This document shows, one piece after another, positions 8,686 to 17,831 of a stretch of 59,197 nucleotides of DNA. How positions within the stretch are numbered: the first letter of the stretch is position 1; each line of letters starts with the position of its first letter. A program made the translations under genes and the position numbers. The DNA is from an uncultured Bacillota bacterium (GTDB lineage Bacteria; Bacillota_I; Bacilli_A; RFN20; CAG-449). Under the pieces are notes generated by a model. That model ran no database searches, had not been told where the DNA came from, and saw only the letters and a program-made list of their open reading frames with translations. The stretch covers positions 1-59,197 of the forward strand of contig CABUOQ010000009.1 of the NCBI GenBank assembly GCA_902493275.1, in the 5' to 3' direction.

Positions 8686-9594
8686 TTATGTTTCAAACAC
8701 GCCGCTTACTATAATCGTTTCCAATGCTTTTATGGTTTCTTCATAAGTAACGGATTTAGATAAAAGTTTTTCCGTATTATCCTCATAGTCCTTTTCGAAA
8801 AACTTTGTGTCAATCATCTGTCGAAGCAATTTAGGAACGCTTACACCATCTTGCGCCGAATAGCATTTTGCATTTGATTTTCTATCCTCACGCACTTCCT
8901 TTACAAGAGTTTTTAGATTATCGTCTAAAGTCACAAGCGTGAGCAAACGTGATAAATCATAAATATGTCTCGAATGCCTTTCCTTCTTGTCGTCTAACAT
9001 ATAATCGCACACCGCAAAAACCTTGTCAACAAGAGTTCTGTCAAGTGTTTGAACACGAATTTCAAATGGTTCTAATTCATACTGCGCGATTGCCTCATCA
9101 TTGCCAACCGCTTTAAGGTAGTCATATATCATTGACGACGCTTTTTTTAACTCATCAGGAAACGCCTTTACAATAAATACGGTTTCAATAAGCAATTGCG
9201 AATTTAAACCCAATAAACTATATCTTGCGGAATAGTCTATTTTATAACAGTTATAATCTTTGCGGCTTCTTATTTCGCTCTCGTTTAACAAGTTCAATCC
9301 GAGGTTATTACAGATTTCTACAATTGTATATTTGAGACTTCTGCGCTTGCTTTGTGATTGATGTTTAGAATCCAATGTAATATCAATATCTTCCGAAAAT
9401 CTATCTATGATCTTATAACACTTTGATAATGATGTACCACCCTTAAATAGTAAGTTTGGAACTTTTTTTGCGAGTTCACAAAGAACAAGTGTGACATAAT
9501 AATCTTTTTCGATTATAGCGGGAGATACATTAAAATGTCTGCTCGCTGCTCTTATTGCTATATCAAAATTTTCTTTATTCTTGTGTAAAACCAT
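8686..9594 (-). CDS. AbiEii/AbiGii-family nucleotidyltransferase toxin
   Basis: A 302-residue toxin of the type IV AbiE class, which acts by nucleotidyl transfer. The nucleotidyltransferase signature is clear: LLFKGGTSLSKCY around 48-60, followed by RFSEDIDI at 65-72, with the GGTS loop and the DxD-type acidic pair. A second conserved segment (VQTLDRTLVDKVFA) comes about 190-205. Its ATG lies inside the last 20 bases of the upstream gene, typical of antitoxin-toxin coupling. Some AbiE systems abort phage infection; whether this one does cannot be told. Confidence 0.9.
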   Translation of the reverse strand: MVLHKNKENFDIAIRAASRHFNVSPAIIEKDYYVTLVLCELAKKVPNLLFKGGTSLSKCYKIIDRFSEDIDITLDSKHQSQSKRRSLKYTIVEICNNLGLNLLNESEIRSRKDYNCYKIDYSARYSLLGLNSQLLIETVFIVKAFPDELKKASSMIYDYLKAVGNDEAIAQYELEPFEIRVQTLDRTLVDKVFAVCDYMLDDKKERHSRHIYDLSRLLTLVTLDDNLKTLVKEVREDRKSNAKCYSAQDGVSVPKLLRQMIDTKFFEKDYEDNTEKLLSKSVTYEETIKALETIIVSGVFET

Positions 9595-10204
9595 TTAACA
9601 CTCCACTAAATATTAGTTTTTTTGTCGTTTGTGAGGGAAAAACTCTTGCGAGAGATATCAAGTCGGCATTATTCACTTTGTTTTCTCTCATATATCTTGC
9701 AATTGATTTTCTTGCTCTATCGCCAATATCGGTTGTTTTTCCAATTTCTGAAAGCAACTGCAAAATGGTATAGGCATGTGCGTTTTTACGGTCAATCTTG
9801 CAACGTGATTTTCGGAGAATTATCGTTCTTCCGTCTATCATTATTTTCCTACATCTCGTTGATTCATTATTACTAACAATTTCTATCGTATTCGGCATTT
9901 GGCTTGTAACCGAGAACATATTTTGTAAATTCAATCCACTATATACTCCATACACATCGTCCTTATAAGAAACATATTTTTTATTAATCACATCTTCTGC
10001 TGTAATAGTTGAAATACCCATAATGCTTTTTTTAGGAATAAAGTAAACGCCGGTATCAAAATTGATAATCTCACCCATTTTCTCTGCTTTGTCTATGAGT
10101 CTAAATACATAAGCGCGGGAATATTCGCTGAACATTTCCAATATCTCGTTTGTAAATATTGGCTCGTTAGTATTAAATTTTGCTTTTAATCGTTCTGCTA
10201 ACAT
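9575..10204 (-). CDS. AbiEi-like antitoxin (DUF6088-type)
   Basis: A 209-residue partner of the downstream nucleotidyltransferase. The N-terminal 60 residues look like a winged helix (TNEILEMFSEYSRAYVFRLIDKAEKMGEI, cited in part: NEILEMF and YVFRLID), as in AbiEi proteins that repress their own operon. The middle contains RKIMIDGRTIILRKSR-like basic strands. GTG at 10213 lies in the ribosome site (GAGGTG), so the ATG at 10204, six bases beyond it, is taken. The gene pair forms one operon with a well-formed promoter. Confidence 0.75.
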   Translation of the reverse strand: MLAERLKAKFNTNEPIFTNEILEMFSEYSRAYVFRLIDKAEKMGEIINFDTGVYFIPKKSIMGISTITAEDVINKKYVSYKDDVYGVYSGLNLQNMFSVTSQMPNTIEIVSNNESTRCRKIMIDGRTIILRKSRCKIDRKNAHAYTILQLLSEIGKTTDIGDRARKSIARYMRENKVNNADLISLARVFPSQTTKKLIFSGVLNGFTQE

Positions 10205-10244
10205 TTTTATCACCTCTATATATAGTATGCGCGATCACACTATT

Positions 10245-10273
10245 AGTATACTCTTTTCGACATTTTTTGTAAA
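10245..10273 (-). promoter_or_regulatory. Promoter of the AbiE-like operon
   Basis: On the minus strand TTTACA (10273-10268) and TATACT (10250-10245) are separated by 17 bp. Downstream, TAGTGTG and CATACTA flank 6 bp as an imperfect inverted repeat (6 of 7), a possible site for the antitoxin. Confidence 0.55.
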
Positions 10274-10327
10274 TAATTGTGGCTTATATTTTCTCTTATT
10301 TTTTCCGTTACAAACGATTATTTTGAA

Positions 10328-10411
10328 CTATTTACGATGTAGTTCAGGCAATTTATCGGGTGTAAGTTTGCTCTCGTCAATCGACACAACTTTTACTCTA
10401 ATCTCGTTCAT
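10328..10411 (-). CDS. Possible 27-residue peptide or gene remnant
   Basis: A short frame begins MNEIRVKVVSIDESK and ends LHRK before TAG. Codon choice looks protein-like, but there is no clear ribosome site and no family I can name. It lies upstream of the AbiE-like promoter and may be the start of a gene lost by deletion. Confidence 0.2.
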   Translation of the reverse strand: MNEIRVKVVSIDESKLTPDKLPELHRK

Positions 10412-10664
10412 ATATTTTATTTCTCGATTGCAACATCAAGCGTAAAAATGAAAATCTCGAAGTTTTTAACGAGAATCACATCACAATTATCATACTTTGT
10501 CATTAAGCAAAAGTTACAAAGTTTCATTATATCCGCTTCTCGTATTCAATGATTATGCGAATTGATTTCATTCCTCGCTCTTTACAATAAAAAAAGAGGA
10601 CTTAATTTTGTTCTAACCCACTAAATTATCAAATTATTTTTATTCAAATATTAATAGAAAACTA
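10412..10664. other. Intergenic DNA, nothing recognised
   Basis: No open frame of note, RNA fold or repeat is seen. Together with the stretch from 10214 it separates the toxin-antitoxin operon from thiT. Base composition is slightly richer in G+C than the flanks (CTCG-type words recur), as in the AbiE-like genes, which suggests it arrived with them. Confidence 0.4.
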
Positions 10665-11252
10665 TTAATTAATATAAGATAAATACTTTGTTGGATATAA
10701 ATTATTGACTATCTTAATTGTTGGTAATAATAATGAAACAATAACTCCCACGCCTAGCGCAGAGAAGAAAACATATGGCGCATTATAAACTAATGCTGGT
10801 CCAAAAGCATAATCATAAAAAATTACTGAATCAATACTTGCCATAAACCATCTTATGACAGCACATACACCAATACAAGCAATTAAAATTCCATAACTTA
10901 TAGCTACTCCTTTGGGATTATCTTTTTGAAATAATTTATTGATTAGTCTACCAAATATTCCTAATATTGCGATGCACCCAAAAGCGATAAAATATTCTAA
11001 TGGATAAGTTTGAATACCATATTCATCAAGTAAACAACTTGATAAACCAAAAACGATACCTCCACTTATTAAACCTTTAAACCAACCATGTCTTAAAGCG
11101 ATAACATATAAAGGAACCATACAAATATTAATTGATCCTCCCGTTGCTCCTACACCGATTCTAATGAATCGATCAAGTAAAATAGCCATTGCGCAAAGCA
11201 TTGCAATTTCTGTAATGTCACGCACATCAAAGCCAAAAATTCCTTTTTTCAT
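10665..11252 (-). CDS. thiT: Thiamine ECF transporter S component ThiT
   Basis: The thiamine-binding membrane subunit of an ECF-type vitamin importer, about 196 residues with six predicted membrane helices. Typical features are RIGVGATGGSI in the first third, MVPLYVIALRHG, and the GxxxG-rich helix GLISGGIVFGL. The start is ATG at 11252 with AGGAGG seven bases upstream; a TTG one codon earlier is less likely. A TPP riboswitch precedes it, which independently supports the substrate. The shared EcfA/A'/T module is not in this window. Confidence 0.92.
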   Translation of the reverse strand: MKKGIFGFDVRDITEIAMLCAMAILLDRFIRIGVGATGGSINICMVPLYVIALRHGWFKGLISGGIVFGLSSCLLDEYGIQTYPLEYFIAFGCIAILGIFGRLINKLFQKDNPKGVAISYGILIACIGVCAVIRWFMASIDSVIFYDYAFGPALVYNAPYVFFSALGVGVIVSLLLPTIKIVNNLYPTKYLSYIN

Positions 11253-11272
11253 CAAAAAACCTCCTATATATG

Positions 11273-11310
11273 AAAAAATCCTTTTTGACTAGAAAATGCC
11301 AAAAAGGATT
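11273..11310 (-). terminator. Riboswitch-controlled terminator
   Basis: On the minus strand AATCCTTTTTG pairs with CAAAAAGGATT, followed by a T run, directly between the TPP aptamer and the thiT ribosome site. It is the likely expression platform: with TPP bound, transcription would stop here. Confidence 0.8.
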
Positions 11311-11324
11311 AAAAATATTAATTA

Positions 11325-11405
11325 GTCCTTACGCTAGCATTACCTAGTTCAAGTTAATGGTCGAAACTAAGAAGTTTCCTCTCAGCCTAGTTCACTAAGC
11401 TCCCA
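11325..11405 (-). promoter_or_regulatory. TPP riboswitch (THI box)
   Basis: The conserved parts appear in order on the minus strand: GGGAGC, then GGCTGAGAGGA in the pyrimidine-sensing arm, then ACTTGAACTAGGTAATGC and GCGTAAGGA in the pyrophosphate-sensing arm. It lies ahead of thiT, so free TPP should repress thiamine uptake. Confidence 0.95.
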
Positions 11406-11435
11406 ACAAATATATTATCTTATTTTTATTTTTTT

Positions 11436-14111
11436 TCAAGATATTGAAATGATTTGACCAATAATATTTAATATCATCGGTAAAACATAAATTACAAATA
11501 AAACTATAACAGAAACGCTAACTAAAATAATAGCAACTATCTTATTAGCTTTTTCATTTTTTAAAATATCATTTTTAAAGAATAGATATATTCCAAGTAA
11601 TGATGTTCCAATAGCAGTAGAAATCGAACCGATAATCATTCCTTGTTGAGAATAAGTTATCTTGATATTATTTGTTCCCTTAAACAATTTAATAGCAGCA
11701 AAGTCTGAAAACACACGATAGACTTCTACTTTTTGATTATTGATATGGCAATTAAGCGAAGAAGAATAAACTATCGGTAAAAACAAATATTGGTTTTCTT
11801 GGTCAATATTATATGTTCCCCTAATTCCTTTGGCATCAACTTTTAAATTTGATTTCTCATATGAATTAATGCTTTGAGATAATTTATCTTCGTCAACACC
11901 ATATACGCTTAGTGAACGTAACTCCACATTTTTTAAAACTCCTATTTTGACTCTTACATTCGTATCGGTAAATGTACCAAGATAAATAGTTCCATTATTA
12001 TATTGGCTAGGGTAACTACTTAATTTAAGATAGTTGTTGACAGTGATTGAAAAACTATTTTCAATATGTTCATGTAAAGAATTTGAGTATTTATCAAAAG
12101 CTTCAAAATATAAATCTTGAGTTCCCTTAACTTCACATTCATAAATTAATTCTCCACGCGATGAATTAATTTTAAACTTAAATCCTTGTTCAGAAGATAA
12201 ATCCTCTAAATTACTAGTTGATGTATAATCATATATTTGATGTAAATTACTACCATCATTTTGTAATGTTTGATAAATGTGTTCTTGCATCAAAGCTCTA
12301 GTATTTTCTTGTAATTCTTCTTCTAAAGATAAATCACTACTAGTCACAATTCCAAACGGATAGACTTTGTTTTGTTCAACGCTATAGTGTTCACTTTGAT
12401 AGACACTATTAGATATTTTACCACGATGAATTGTATACTTATTAATTAATAAAGCATCGGTATAAGTTGTTCCTCCATAAGTATCTTGTTCCATCCAATT
12501 GGATGAATACCCTAATTTTTTCATCGTAAATAGATGGTCTTTACTTGTTAAAGAAGTATAATGAGCGACATTATTATAGCCTAAACCTCCCAAAGTATTG
12601 GCGTAAAAATATCTAGAATGTGTTTTCACTCGATAAAAGTCATCATCTTGAATTAAATCTTCTAATTCACACGTCTGATAATAATCTTCGACACTATGCG
12701 ATGGTGAAACAAGATATACTTCACTAGAAAAAAAGACATCAATTACCGCTAGAGCCATAATTGAAACACTCAGTGTTTTTTTATTTAATAATTCCATCTT
12801 ATATAAAATATAAATAAATATTCCAACCAATAGGATTATCGCATAATATCTTAACAAAGCCTCTAAAGATGTAGTATTCCCCCAAAGTGAGTGAGAATAA
12901 CGATTTAAATCATCAATTTTCAATTTGAGATAATTATGTTCTAAAATTACGATAAATATCAATGATACTAAGGCAAAAACAATCCCTATGATTTGTTTTT
13001 TATCCCATTTACGTTCTTTTTCCGCACTTAAATTCATCAACACCAATTCAAGACATAAAAATGTTAATATAAAAGCAAAACGACATGGGAAAGCTTGATA
13101 AGATCCTAAATGCCAAGCCTTATTAATCGGATCGATAATTAAAGGAATTGCTAATAAAACAATTAATATCGAATATATTTTCTTCTCATTAGAAGCAAAT
13201 TTGCTAAAGAAAAATGGAATTAAAAATAGCGTTGGTAAAATTAAAGGAATCGTTGTTTGATAAGAAGTTATAAACCACGAATTCATCAACGATTCTTTAA
13301 AAGATATCGTTCTTGCTGAGGCAAGATATTGAATAAAACTAGGAATTAAAACCACTCCACTTATTAAAGCGGCAATTGCCGAAATAATCAAAAATAAAGA
13401 ATATGGCGCATTTCCTTTTTCTTTATAATTAAATAGATAATGTAATCCAATATAAATTAAACTAAAAATAACCACTAGCATTCCTAGATAATAATTCATG
13501 ATAATCATCATAAGAATCATCGCTAAATATAGTCCTATTTTTCTTTCATTTAGCAAACGACTAATGCCATATAATAAAAGTGGAAATAAATAGACCAAGT
13601 CAAGCCACATCACATTTTGATAATACATGAGATTATAGCTTGAAAAAGCGTAAAATAACGAAAGACCAATAGTCAATATAAATGGCACTTGCGGATATTT
13701 TTTCTTAAAATACCAACATGATATTAAAGCACATAGCATCATCTTGAACATTACGATTAAATTCATAAATGATAACATGTCAATCTTATCAACGAAGATT
13801 ACTAAAAATGAAAATGGATTACTTAAAAAGAAGAAAAACACTCCAAAGAAAGACATTCCTCCAGCTGCAGCTAAATTATATTGAAATGATTGCTTTCCAG
13901 ATAAAATATCTTTTAATTGATTTAATAAAGGCACTACTTGTTGACTCATATCACACCAAGAAATACTATCACTACCAAAAGGATATAAGTTATTAACTTT
14001 ATAAATAATTAAAAACAATATTCCAGCAATAATAAAAGATAAATAATGACAATACTTAGTAAGAATCGTATTTATTTTATCGAGTAAATTAAGGCATTTT
14101 TCTTTATTCAT
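11436..14111 (-). CDS. YfhO-family polytopic membrane protein
   Basis: An 891-residue protein of the YfhO family, membrane proteins related in fold to GT-C glycosyltransferases and tied to cell-wall glycan or teichoic-acid decoration in Firmicutes. About 12 hydrophobic segments fill residues 20-460. The family motif region FGSDSISWCDMSQQ (about 48-61) lies in the first outer loop. A large extracytoplasmic domain of about 350 residues follows, then two more membrane helices at the C-terminus. AAAGGA precedes the ATG. The gene follows a small membrane protein gene with no gap, so the two are probably co-transcribed. Confidence 0.85.
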   Translation of the reverse strand: MNKEKCLNLLDKINTILTKYCHYLSFIIAGILFLIIYKVNNLYPFGSDSISWCDMSQQVVPLLNQLKDILSGKQSFQYNLAAAGGMSFFGVFFFFLSNPFSFLVIFVDKIDMLSFMNLIVMFKMMLCALISCWYFKKKYPQVPFILTIGLSLFYAFSSYNLMYYQNVMWLDLVYLFPLLLYGISRLLNERKIGLYLAMILMMIIMNYYLGMLVVIFSLIYIGLHYLFNYKEKGNAPYSLFLIISAIAALISGVVLIPSFIQYLASARTISFKESLMNSWFITSYQTTIPLILPTLFLIPFFFSKFASNEKKIYSILIVLLAIPLIIDPINKAWHLGSYQAFPCRFAFILTFLCLELVLMNLSAEKERKWDKKQIIGIVFALVSLIFIVILEHNYLKLKIDDLNRYSHSLWGNTTSLEALLRYYAIILLVGIFIYILYKMELLNKKTLSVSIMALAVIDVFFSSEVYLVSPSHSVEDYYQTCELEDLIQDDDFYRVKTHSRYFYANTLGGLGYNNVAHYTSLTSKDHLFTMKKLGYSSNWMEQDTYGGTTYTDALLINKYTIHRGKISNSVYQSEHYSVEQNKVYPFGIVTSSDLSLEEELQENTRALMQEHIYQTLQNDGSNLHQIYDYTSTSNLEDLSSEQGFKFKINSSRGELIYECEVKGTQDLYFEAFDKYSNSLHEHIENSFSITVNNYLKLSSYPSQYNNGTIYLGTFTDTNVRVKIGVLKNVELRSLSVYGVDEDKLSQSINSYEKSNLKVDAKGIRGTYNIDQENQYLFLPIVYSSSLNCHINNQKVEVYRVFSDFAAIKLFKGTNNIKITYSQQGMIIGSISTAIGTSLLGIYLFFKNDILKNEKANKIVAIILVSVSVIVLFVIYVLPMILNIIGQIISIS

Positions 14112-14555
14112 TTACTTTGATTCCTTTCTACTTTTTATTAATAAAACCAATAATGAGATAACTATAATAAATACTGTAGTAGTAAGAAACATCAGCATTC
14201 TAGCGGATAAATTATTCCACGCAGTAATACTTAAGACATTCTTATAAAGAAAAAGAAAAACTTGATTTAATATTAAGCAAATCAATTGCACTCCAAGATG
14301 AATGAACATGTATTTCCATTTAAAATTTTGAAAATTTTCTGCCTTAAAAATCAAATAAAACGATAATAGATAACAAATAAAAAAACTATAGACTAATGTC
14401 ATATCAAATGAAAATGTCTCAATCAAGTTGATATCTTGATTGCCATATAAACACTCTAGTATAAACGGAATTACAGCATATGCAAAAAATGAAATCACTA
14501 AAAATGAAATATAGATTTTTAATACAGGTTTTTTTCTCATGTCTATTAATTTCAT
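14112..14555 (-). CDS. Small membrane protein, four predicted helices
   Basis: A 147-residue hydrophobic protein with four predicted membrane segments (about 12-35, 50-70, 83-105 and 117-142), basic at both ends. I do not recognise a family. The ATG at 14555 follows GAGG by 13 bases; an ATG at 14540 or one at 14591 are possible alternatives. Its stop codon touches the start of the YfhO gene, which suggests a joint role in the membrane, possibly as a GtrA-like or accessory subunit, but this is inference. Confidence 0.6.
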   Translation of the reverse strand: MKLIDMRKKPVLKIYISFLVISFFAYAVIPFILECLYGNQDINLIETFSFDMTLVYSFFICYLLSFYLIFKAENFQNFKWKYMFIHLGVQLICLILNQVFLFLYKNVLSITAWNNLSARMLMFLTTTVFIIVISLLVLLIKSRKESK

Positions 14556-14653
14556 ATTTATAATTATTACCTCATAATTTTGATAATTCAATAAAAAGAC
14601 AATTTTATTAAATTCTTATATGAATAAAACGATTAATTTTAAATGTTTTGACA

Positions 14654-16003
14654 TTATTTTTTATTATTTTTCTCTGGACGAACAAATATGTTTTTTATCT
14701 TTAAATCAAACGGGCATAATGGATATAAAAATGGTAAGCCCAAGGTGGAAATACTAACATAATATAAGAAAACTACTAATATACTAATTAAAAAACCACT
14801 GCTTCCTAATATGCAAGTCATAATTACCATAAAAAGTGATACAATTCGACAATTTAAGGATAATTCATAACTTGGAATAGCATAATTGCATATCGCACTT
14901 AATGAGCAAGTTAAAAGAATTTCAGGAGAAAAAATTCCTAATTCAGTAGACACATCACCTAAGATTATTGCCGCTAATAATGAAATAGCGCTAATTAAAG
15001 CATTTGGGGTATGAACAACAGCAATTTTTATAATCTCAATAAATATGGTAATCGCGACAACCTGAAATAAAATAGGTGAAGAAGCATTATAATTGACCGC
15101 TTCAATTATTTCATTTTGATAATTATCTTTTAAGGTCATGACAATAAATAATGGAACTAAGAAAATAGAAATTAAGCTACCCAAAATTCTTAATATTTTT
15201 GTAAAGGTGCCTACTGCCGCATTTTGTTTATATTCTTCCACATTTTTCAAATGATCCATAATAGACGTTGGACAGATAATCGCATTGGGTGAAGTATCTA
15301 CAAGTAAAATGCATTTTCCATTTATTAAATTAATGCTAGCCACATCTGGGCGCTCAGTATATCTGACTAAAGGTGTAAGCAATTTCTGCTGTTTAAAAAT
15401 AGTCTCTTTCAAAGCACTTTCAGACATAATTAACGATTGCAGCTTAACATTTTTTATTTTTAGTGATAATTGATCAATTATTTCTTTAGGACAATAATCA
15501 TTCATATACATCATTGTCACTAACATTTTACTATCACTTGAAACGACAAAAGATTTAATCATTAATCTCTCATCTTTAATTCTTCGTCTAATAAGAGCGA
15601 TATTATCCGCGATACTTTCATTAAAACCATCTTTAGATCCACGAACTGAACGTTCAACTTCGGGAGAAGAAATGCTTCTTGAAGGATACTTTTTAACATC
15701 ACCAAGAAGATAACAATCGACATTTTCAAAATATATCAACGCATTTCCTTCAAAAATAGATAACAAAATATCCTTAATTTTATCCACTTTTTGTAGATTG
15801 TTAGTTGCTAAATTATTAATAGAACCATCCTTAATAACTACTAAAGAAAGACTATCGATAAGCTTAACAATCATATCTGCACTTGTTAAAGTCGATAGGT
15901 AAATAATATGAACATGATTATCATTTATTAACTCTTCGTGATGCTTGACATCGATATTTTCTTCATAATGAAGACGTTTTAATATGGTTTTAAGCTTATT
16001 CAT
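14654..16003 (-). CDS. spoVAF: Spore protein SpoVAF (GerA-family)
   Basis: A 449-residue GerA-type A subunit, found in the inner spore membrane, where SpoVAF works with the SpoVA channel in dipicolinic acid movement and germination. The soluble N-terminal half has the GerA signature (SSPEVERSVRG, DGFNES, ALIRRRI, about 127-160). The C-terminal half has about five membrane segments between 270 and 435. A GerA-type receptor subunit would look similar, but the position at the end of spoVAC-D-E settles the name. It overlaps spoVAE by 8 bases. Confidence 0.9.
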   Translation of the reverse strand: MNKLKTILKRLHYEENIDVKHHEELINDNHVHIIYLSTLTSADMIVKLIDSLSLVVIKDGSINNLATNNLQKVDKIKDILLSIFEGNALIYFENVDCYLLGDVKKYPSRSISSPEVERSVRGSKDGFNESIADNIALIRRRIKDERLMIKSFVVSSDSKMLVTMMYMNDYCPKEIIDQLSLKIKNVKLQSLIMSESALKETIFKQQKLLTPLVRYTERPDVASINLINGKCILLVDTSPNAIICPTSIMDHLKNVEEYKQNAAVGTFTKILRILGSLISIFLVPLFIVMTLKDNYQNEIIEAVNYNASSPILFQVVAITIFIEIIKIAVVHTPNALISAISLLAAIILGDVSTELGIFSPEILLTCSLSAICNYAIPSYELSLNCRIVSLFMVIMTCILGSSGFLISILVVFLYYVSISTLGLPFLYPLCPFDLKIKNIFVRPEKNNKK

Positions 16004-16346
16004 GACCTTTAACTAAAGAACATAGAAATCCCATAAAAATAGCAAAAGCCAACGTAGCCGAAGATGAAGCCATTAAAGTCATAATCGCATTCAATAAATT
16101 ATTATTTTCTTTGAGTCCTTTTAATCCTGATGAATATAATAGATGCCCATAATTAGTGATTAAAATACTGCCTCCACCTGGAGCGATATCAAGTATAAGA
16201 TCATATACATTACAAAAAGATAGTACTACACCAATAATTACGAAGATTGAAACGATATGACCTGGAGTTAATTTTGTCTTATCAAAAATTATTTGAGCAA
16301 TTAAACATGCGCCTCCAGCAATTAAAAACGAATATAAATAAGCCAT
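15996..16346 (-). CDS. spoVAE: Stage V sporulation protein AE
   Basis: A 116-residue protein with three to four membrane helices, part of the SpoVA channel that moves dipicolinic acid into the forespore. Family marks are FLIAGGACLIAQ near the start, KLTPGHI, and APGGGSIL in the middle. This corresponds to the SpoVAEb type. AAGGAG stands 8 bases before the ATG. It overlaps spoVAD by one base and spoVAF by eight. Confidence 0.93.
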   Translation of the reverse strand: MAYLYSFLIAGGACLIAQIIFDKTKLTPGHIVSIFVIIGVVLSFCNVYDLILDIAPGGGSILITNYGHLLYSSGLKGLKENNNLLNAIMTLMASSSATLAFAIFMGFLCSLVKGHE

Positions 16347-17344
16347 TATTCTTCACTCCTTTTCAAATTTATAACATGTGCAATGACTGGTATAGTCTGC
16401 TTTTGAGATGAAGTTATTTTAGAATGCAAGCAACCTGTTCCGATAAGAAGGACATTTTTTAATTCATTACGGCATAATTTTTCAACCACTAAACCATACA
16501 TCGCAATCGCAATACAAGCACATCCTGAACCACCACAATAAACATCTTTTTGCTTAAGCTTATCGTATAGTAAATTACCTGCATCGCAATAATTCACCAA
16601 ATTATAGCCATTATCTTCAAATAATTCGATTAAAACCTTGCTTCCGACTTCTGATAAATCACCAGTGACAATTAAATCGTAATCTTTTAGTGATGTGTTA
16701 GTATTTTTTAAGTGAGTTGTTATACTATCATAAGCGGCATATGCCATCGCACTTCCCATATTATTAACATCATCCCATTGAGCGTCGATAACTCTTCCTA
16801 AAGTTGCCGACACTATTTTCACCTTAGACATTTTTCGACTTACTAATCCACATCCTGCTCCTGTCGCGGTTGTTGTCGCCGTAATTTTTTTCTTTACGCC
16901 ATATTCAAGAGGATAACGAAATTGTCTTTCAGCCGAACCATAATTACTGGCGCCAAAACAAAGTGCATTTTCACTTAAACAACTTGAAACAAATCCACTT
17001 CCGACAATTAAACTTAATACCGCGGTTGAACAAGCCCCATAAACACCAACAAATGATATTGGATAATAACGCACCGCTTCATTAGAAGAAGCAATTTGAT
17101 TAGTTAAATCGCCTCCGATAATTAATTCAATTTCATCGATTGCCATTCTCGCTTTTTGAATAGTTAATGATAGAGCTTGATCAATCATTTTACTTTCTCC
17201 TTTTTCATAGGAATCTTTTCCCGCCATTTCATCAGGAAAACTATAATCGATAAATTCCCCGATTGGACCTTCTTTTTCTTTAGGTCCTGAAATAGTGCTG
17301 CTAGCATATAGATAAGTATTTTGAAAATATATAGTTTTTACCAT
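16346..17344 (-). CDS. spoVAD: Stage V sporulation protein AD
   Basis: A 332-residue protein with the thiolase-like fold of SpoVAD, which binds dipicolinic acid at the SpoVA complex. Recognisable parts include STISGPKEKEGP near the start, VGVYGACSTAVLSL in the middle, and GGSGCACIA toward the end. Reading could start at 17362, but ATG at 17344 follows AGGAG by seven bases and is chosen. It overlaps the end of spoVAC by seven bases. Confidence 0.93.
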   Translation of the reverse strand: MVKTIYFQNTYLYASSTISGPKEKEGPIGEFIDYSFPDEMAGKDSYEKGESKMIDQALSLTIQKARMAIDEIELIIGGDLTNQIASSNEAVRYYPISFVGVYGACSTAVLSLIVGSGFVSSCLSENALCFGASNYGSAERQFRYPLEYGVKKKITATTTATGAGCGLVSRKMSKVKIVSATLGRVIDAQWDDVNNMGSAMAYAAYDSITTHLKNTNTSLKDYDLIVTGDLSEVGSKVLIELFEDNGYNLVNYCDAGNLLYDKLKQKDVYCGGSGCACIAIAMYGLVVEKLCRNELKNVLLIGTGCLHSKITSSQKQTIPVIAHVINLKRSEE

Positions 17345-17787
17345 GTCCAAACTCCTAAGCATACTAAAATAAAGCGAATAATTAAAAATATTAAAGAGAA
17401 AACCACTCCATAGGTGATTACCGAACCCGCTAAAGAAAAGATATTAGATCCTATTCCTAAAACAAAACCCTCATGGCGACCCTCCATTGAAGCACTAGTT
17501 ATCGAATTAGCAAATCCTGTAGTGGGAATAAATAATCCTGCTCCAAATATTTTGCCAATTTTTTTATATATTCCTAGTAATGTCAATAAAGACGTGATAA
17601 AAACGATGGTCATTGAAGTAAGAGCAATCGCTTCTAATTTATTTAAAAATAAAGAATATAGCGAGATTAATGCTTCGCTAGTTATCCCTAAAACTCCACC
17701 GCATAAAAATGCCAAAAGACAATCTTTTATTAATGGTTCTTTTTTTTGATTATTTTCTACTGCTTTTTGATATTGAAAAAAGTTCAT
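17338..17787 (-). CDS. spoVAC: Stage V sporulation protein AC
   Basis: A 149-residue membrane protein, thought to be the mechanosensitive pore of the SpoVA channel. About four hydrophobic segments are seen. The conserved FIPTTGFANSITS and EGRHEGFVLGIGS lie in the second half, and AFLCGGVLG near residue 30. The ATG at 17787 has GAGGT seven bases upstream; a GTG one codon earlier is less likely. It follows sigF by 44 bases, so it may be read from the spoIIA promoter as well as from a forespore-specific one. Confidence 0.94.
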   Translation of the reverse strand: MNFFQYQKAVENNQKKEPLIKDCLLAFLCGGVLGITSEALISLYSLFLNKLEAIALTSMTIVFITSLLTLLGIYKKIGKIFGAGLFIPTTGFANSITSASMEGRHEGFVLGIGSNIFSLAGSVITYGVVFSLIFLIIRFILVCLGVWTW

Positions 17788-17831
17788 CACAATTACCTCA
17801 AAAGATATTGTGTGAAGTTTTTCCTTTTTTA

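Noticed and set aside
10227..10445. 72-residue plus-strand open frame
   Set aside because: No ribosome site, Phe/Leu-rich, and it overlaps the promoter of the AbiE-like operon.
17414..17749. 111-residue plus-strand open frame
   Set aside because: Lies wholly antisense to spoVAC, has no ribosome site and no family resemblance; a shadow frame.
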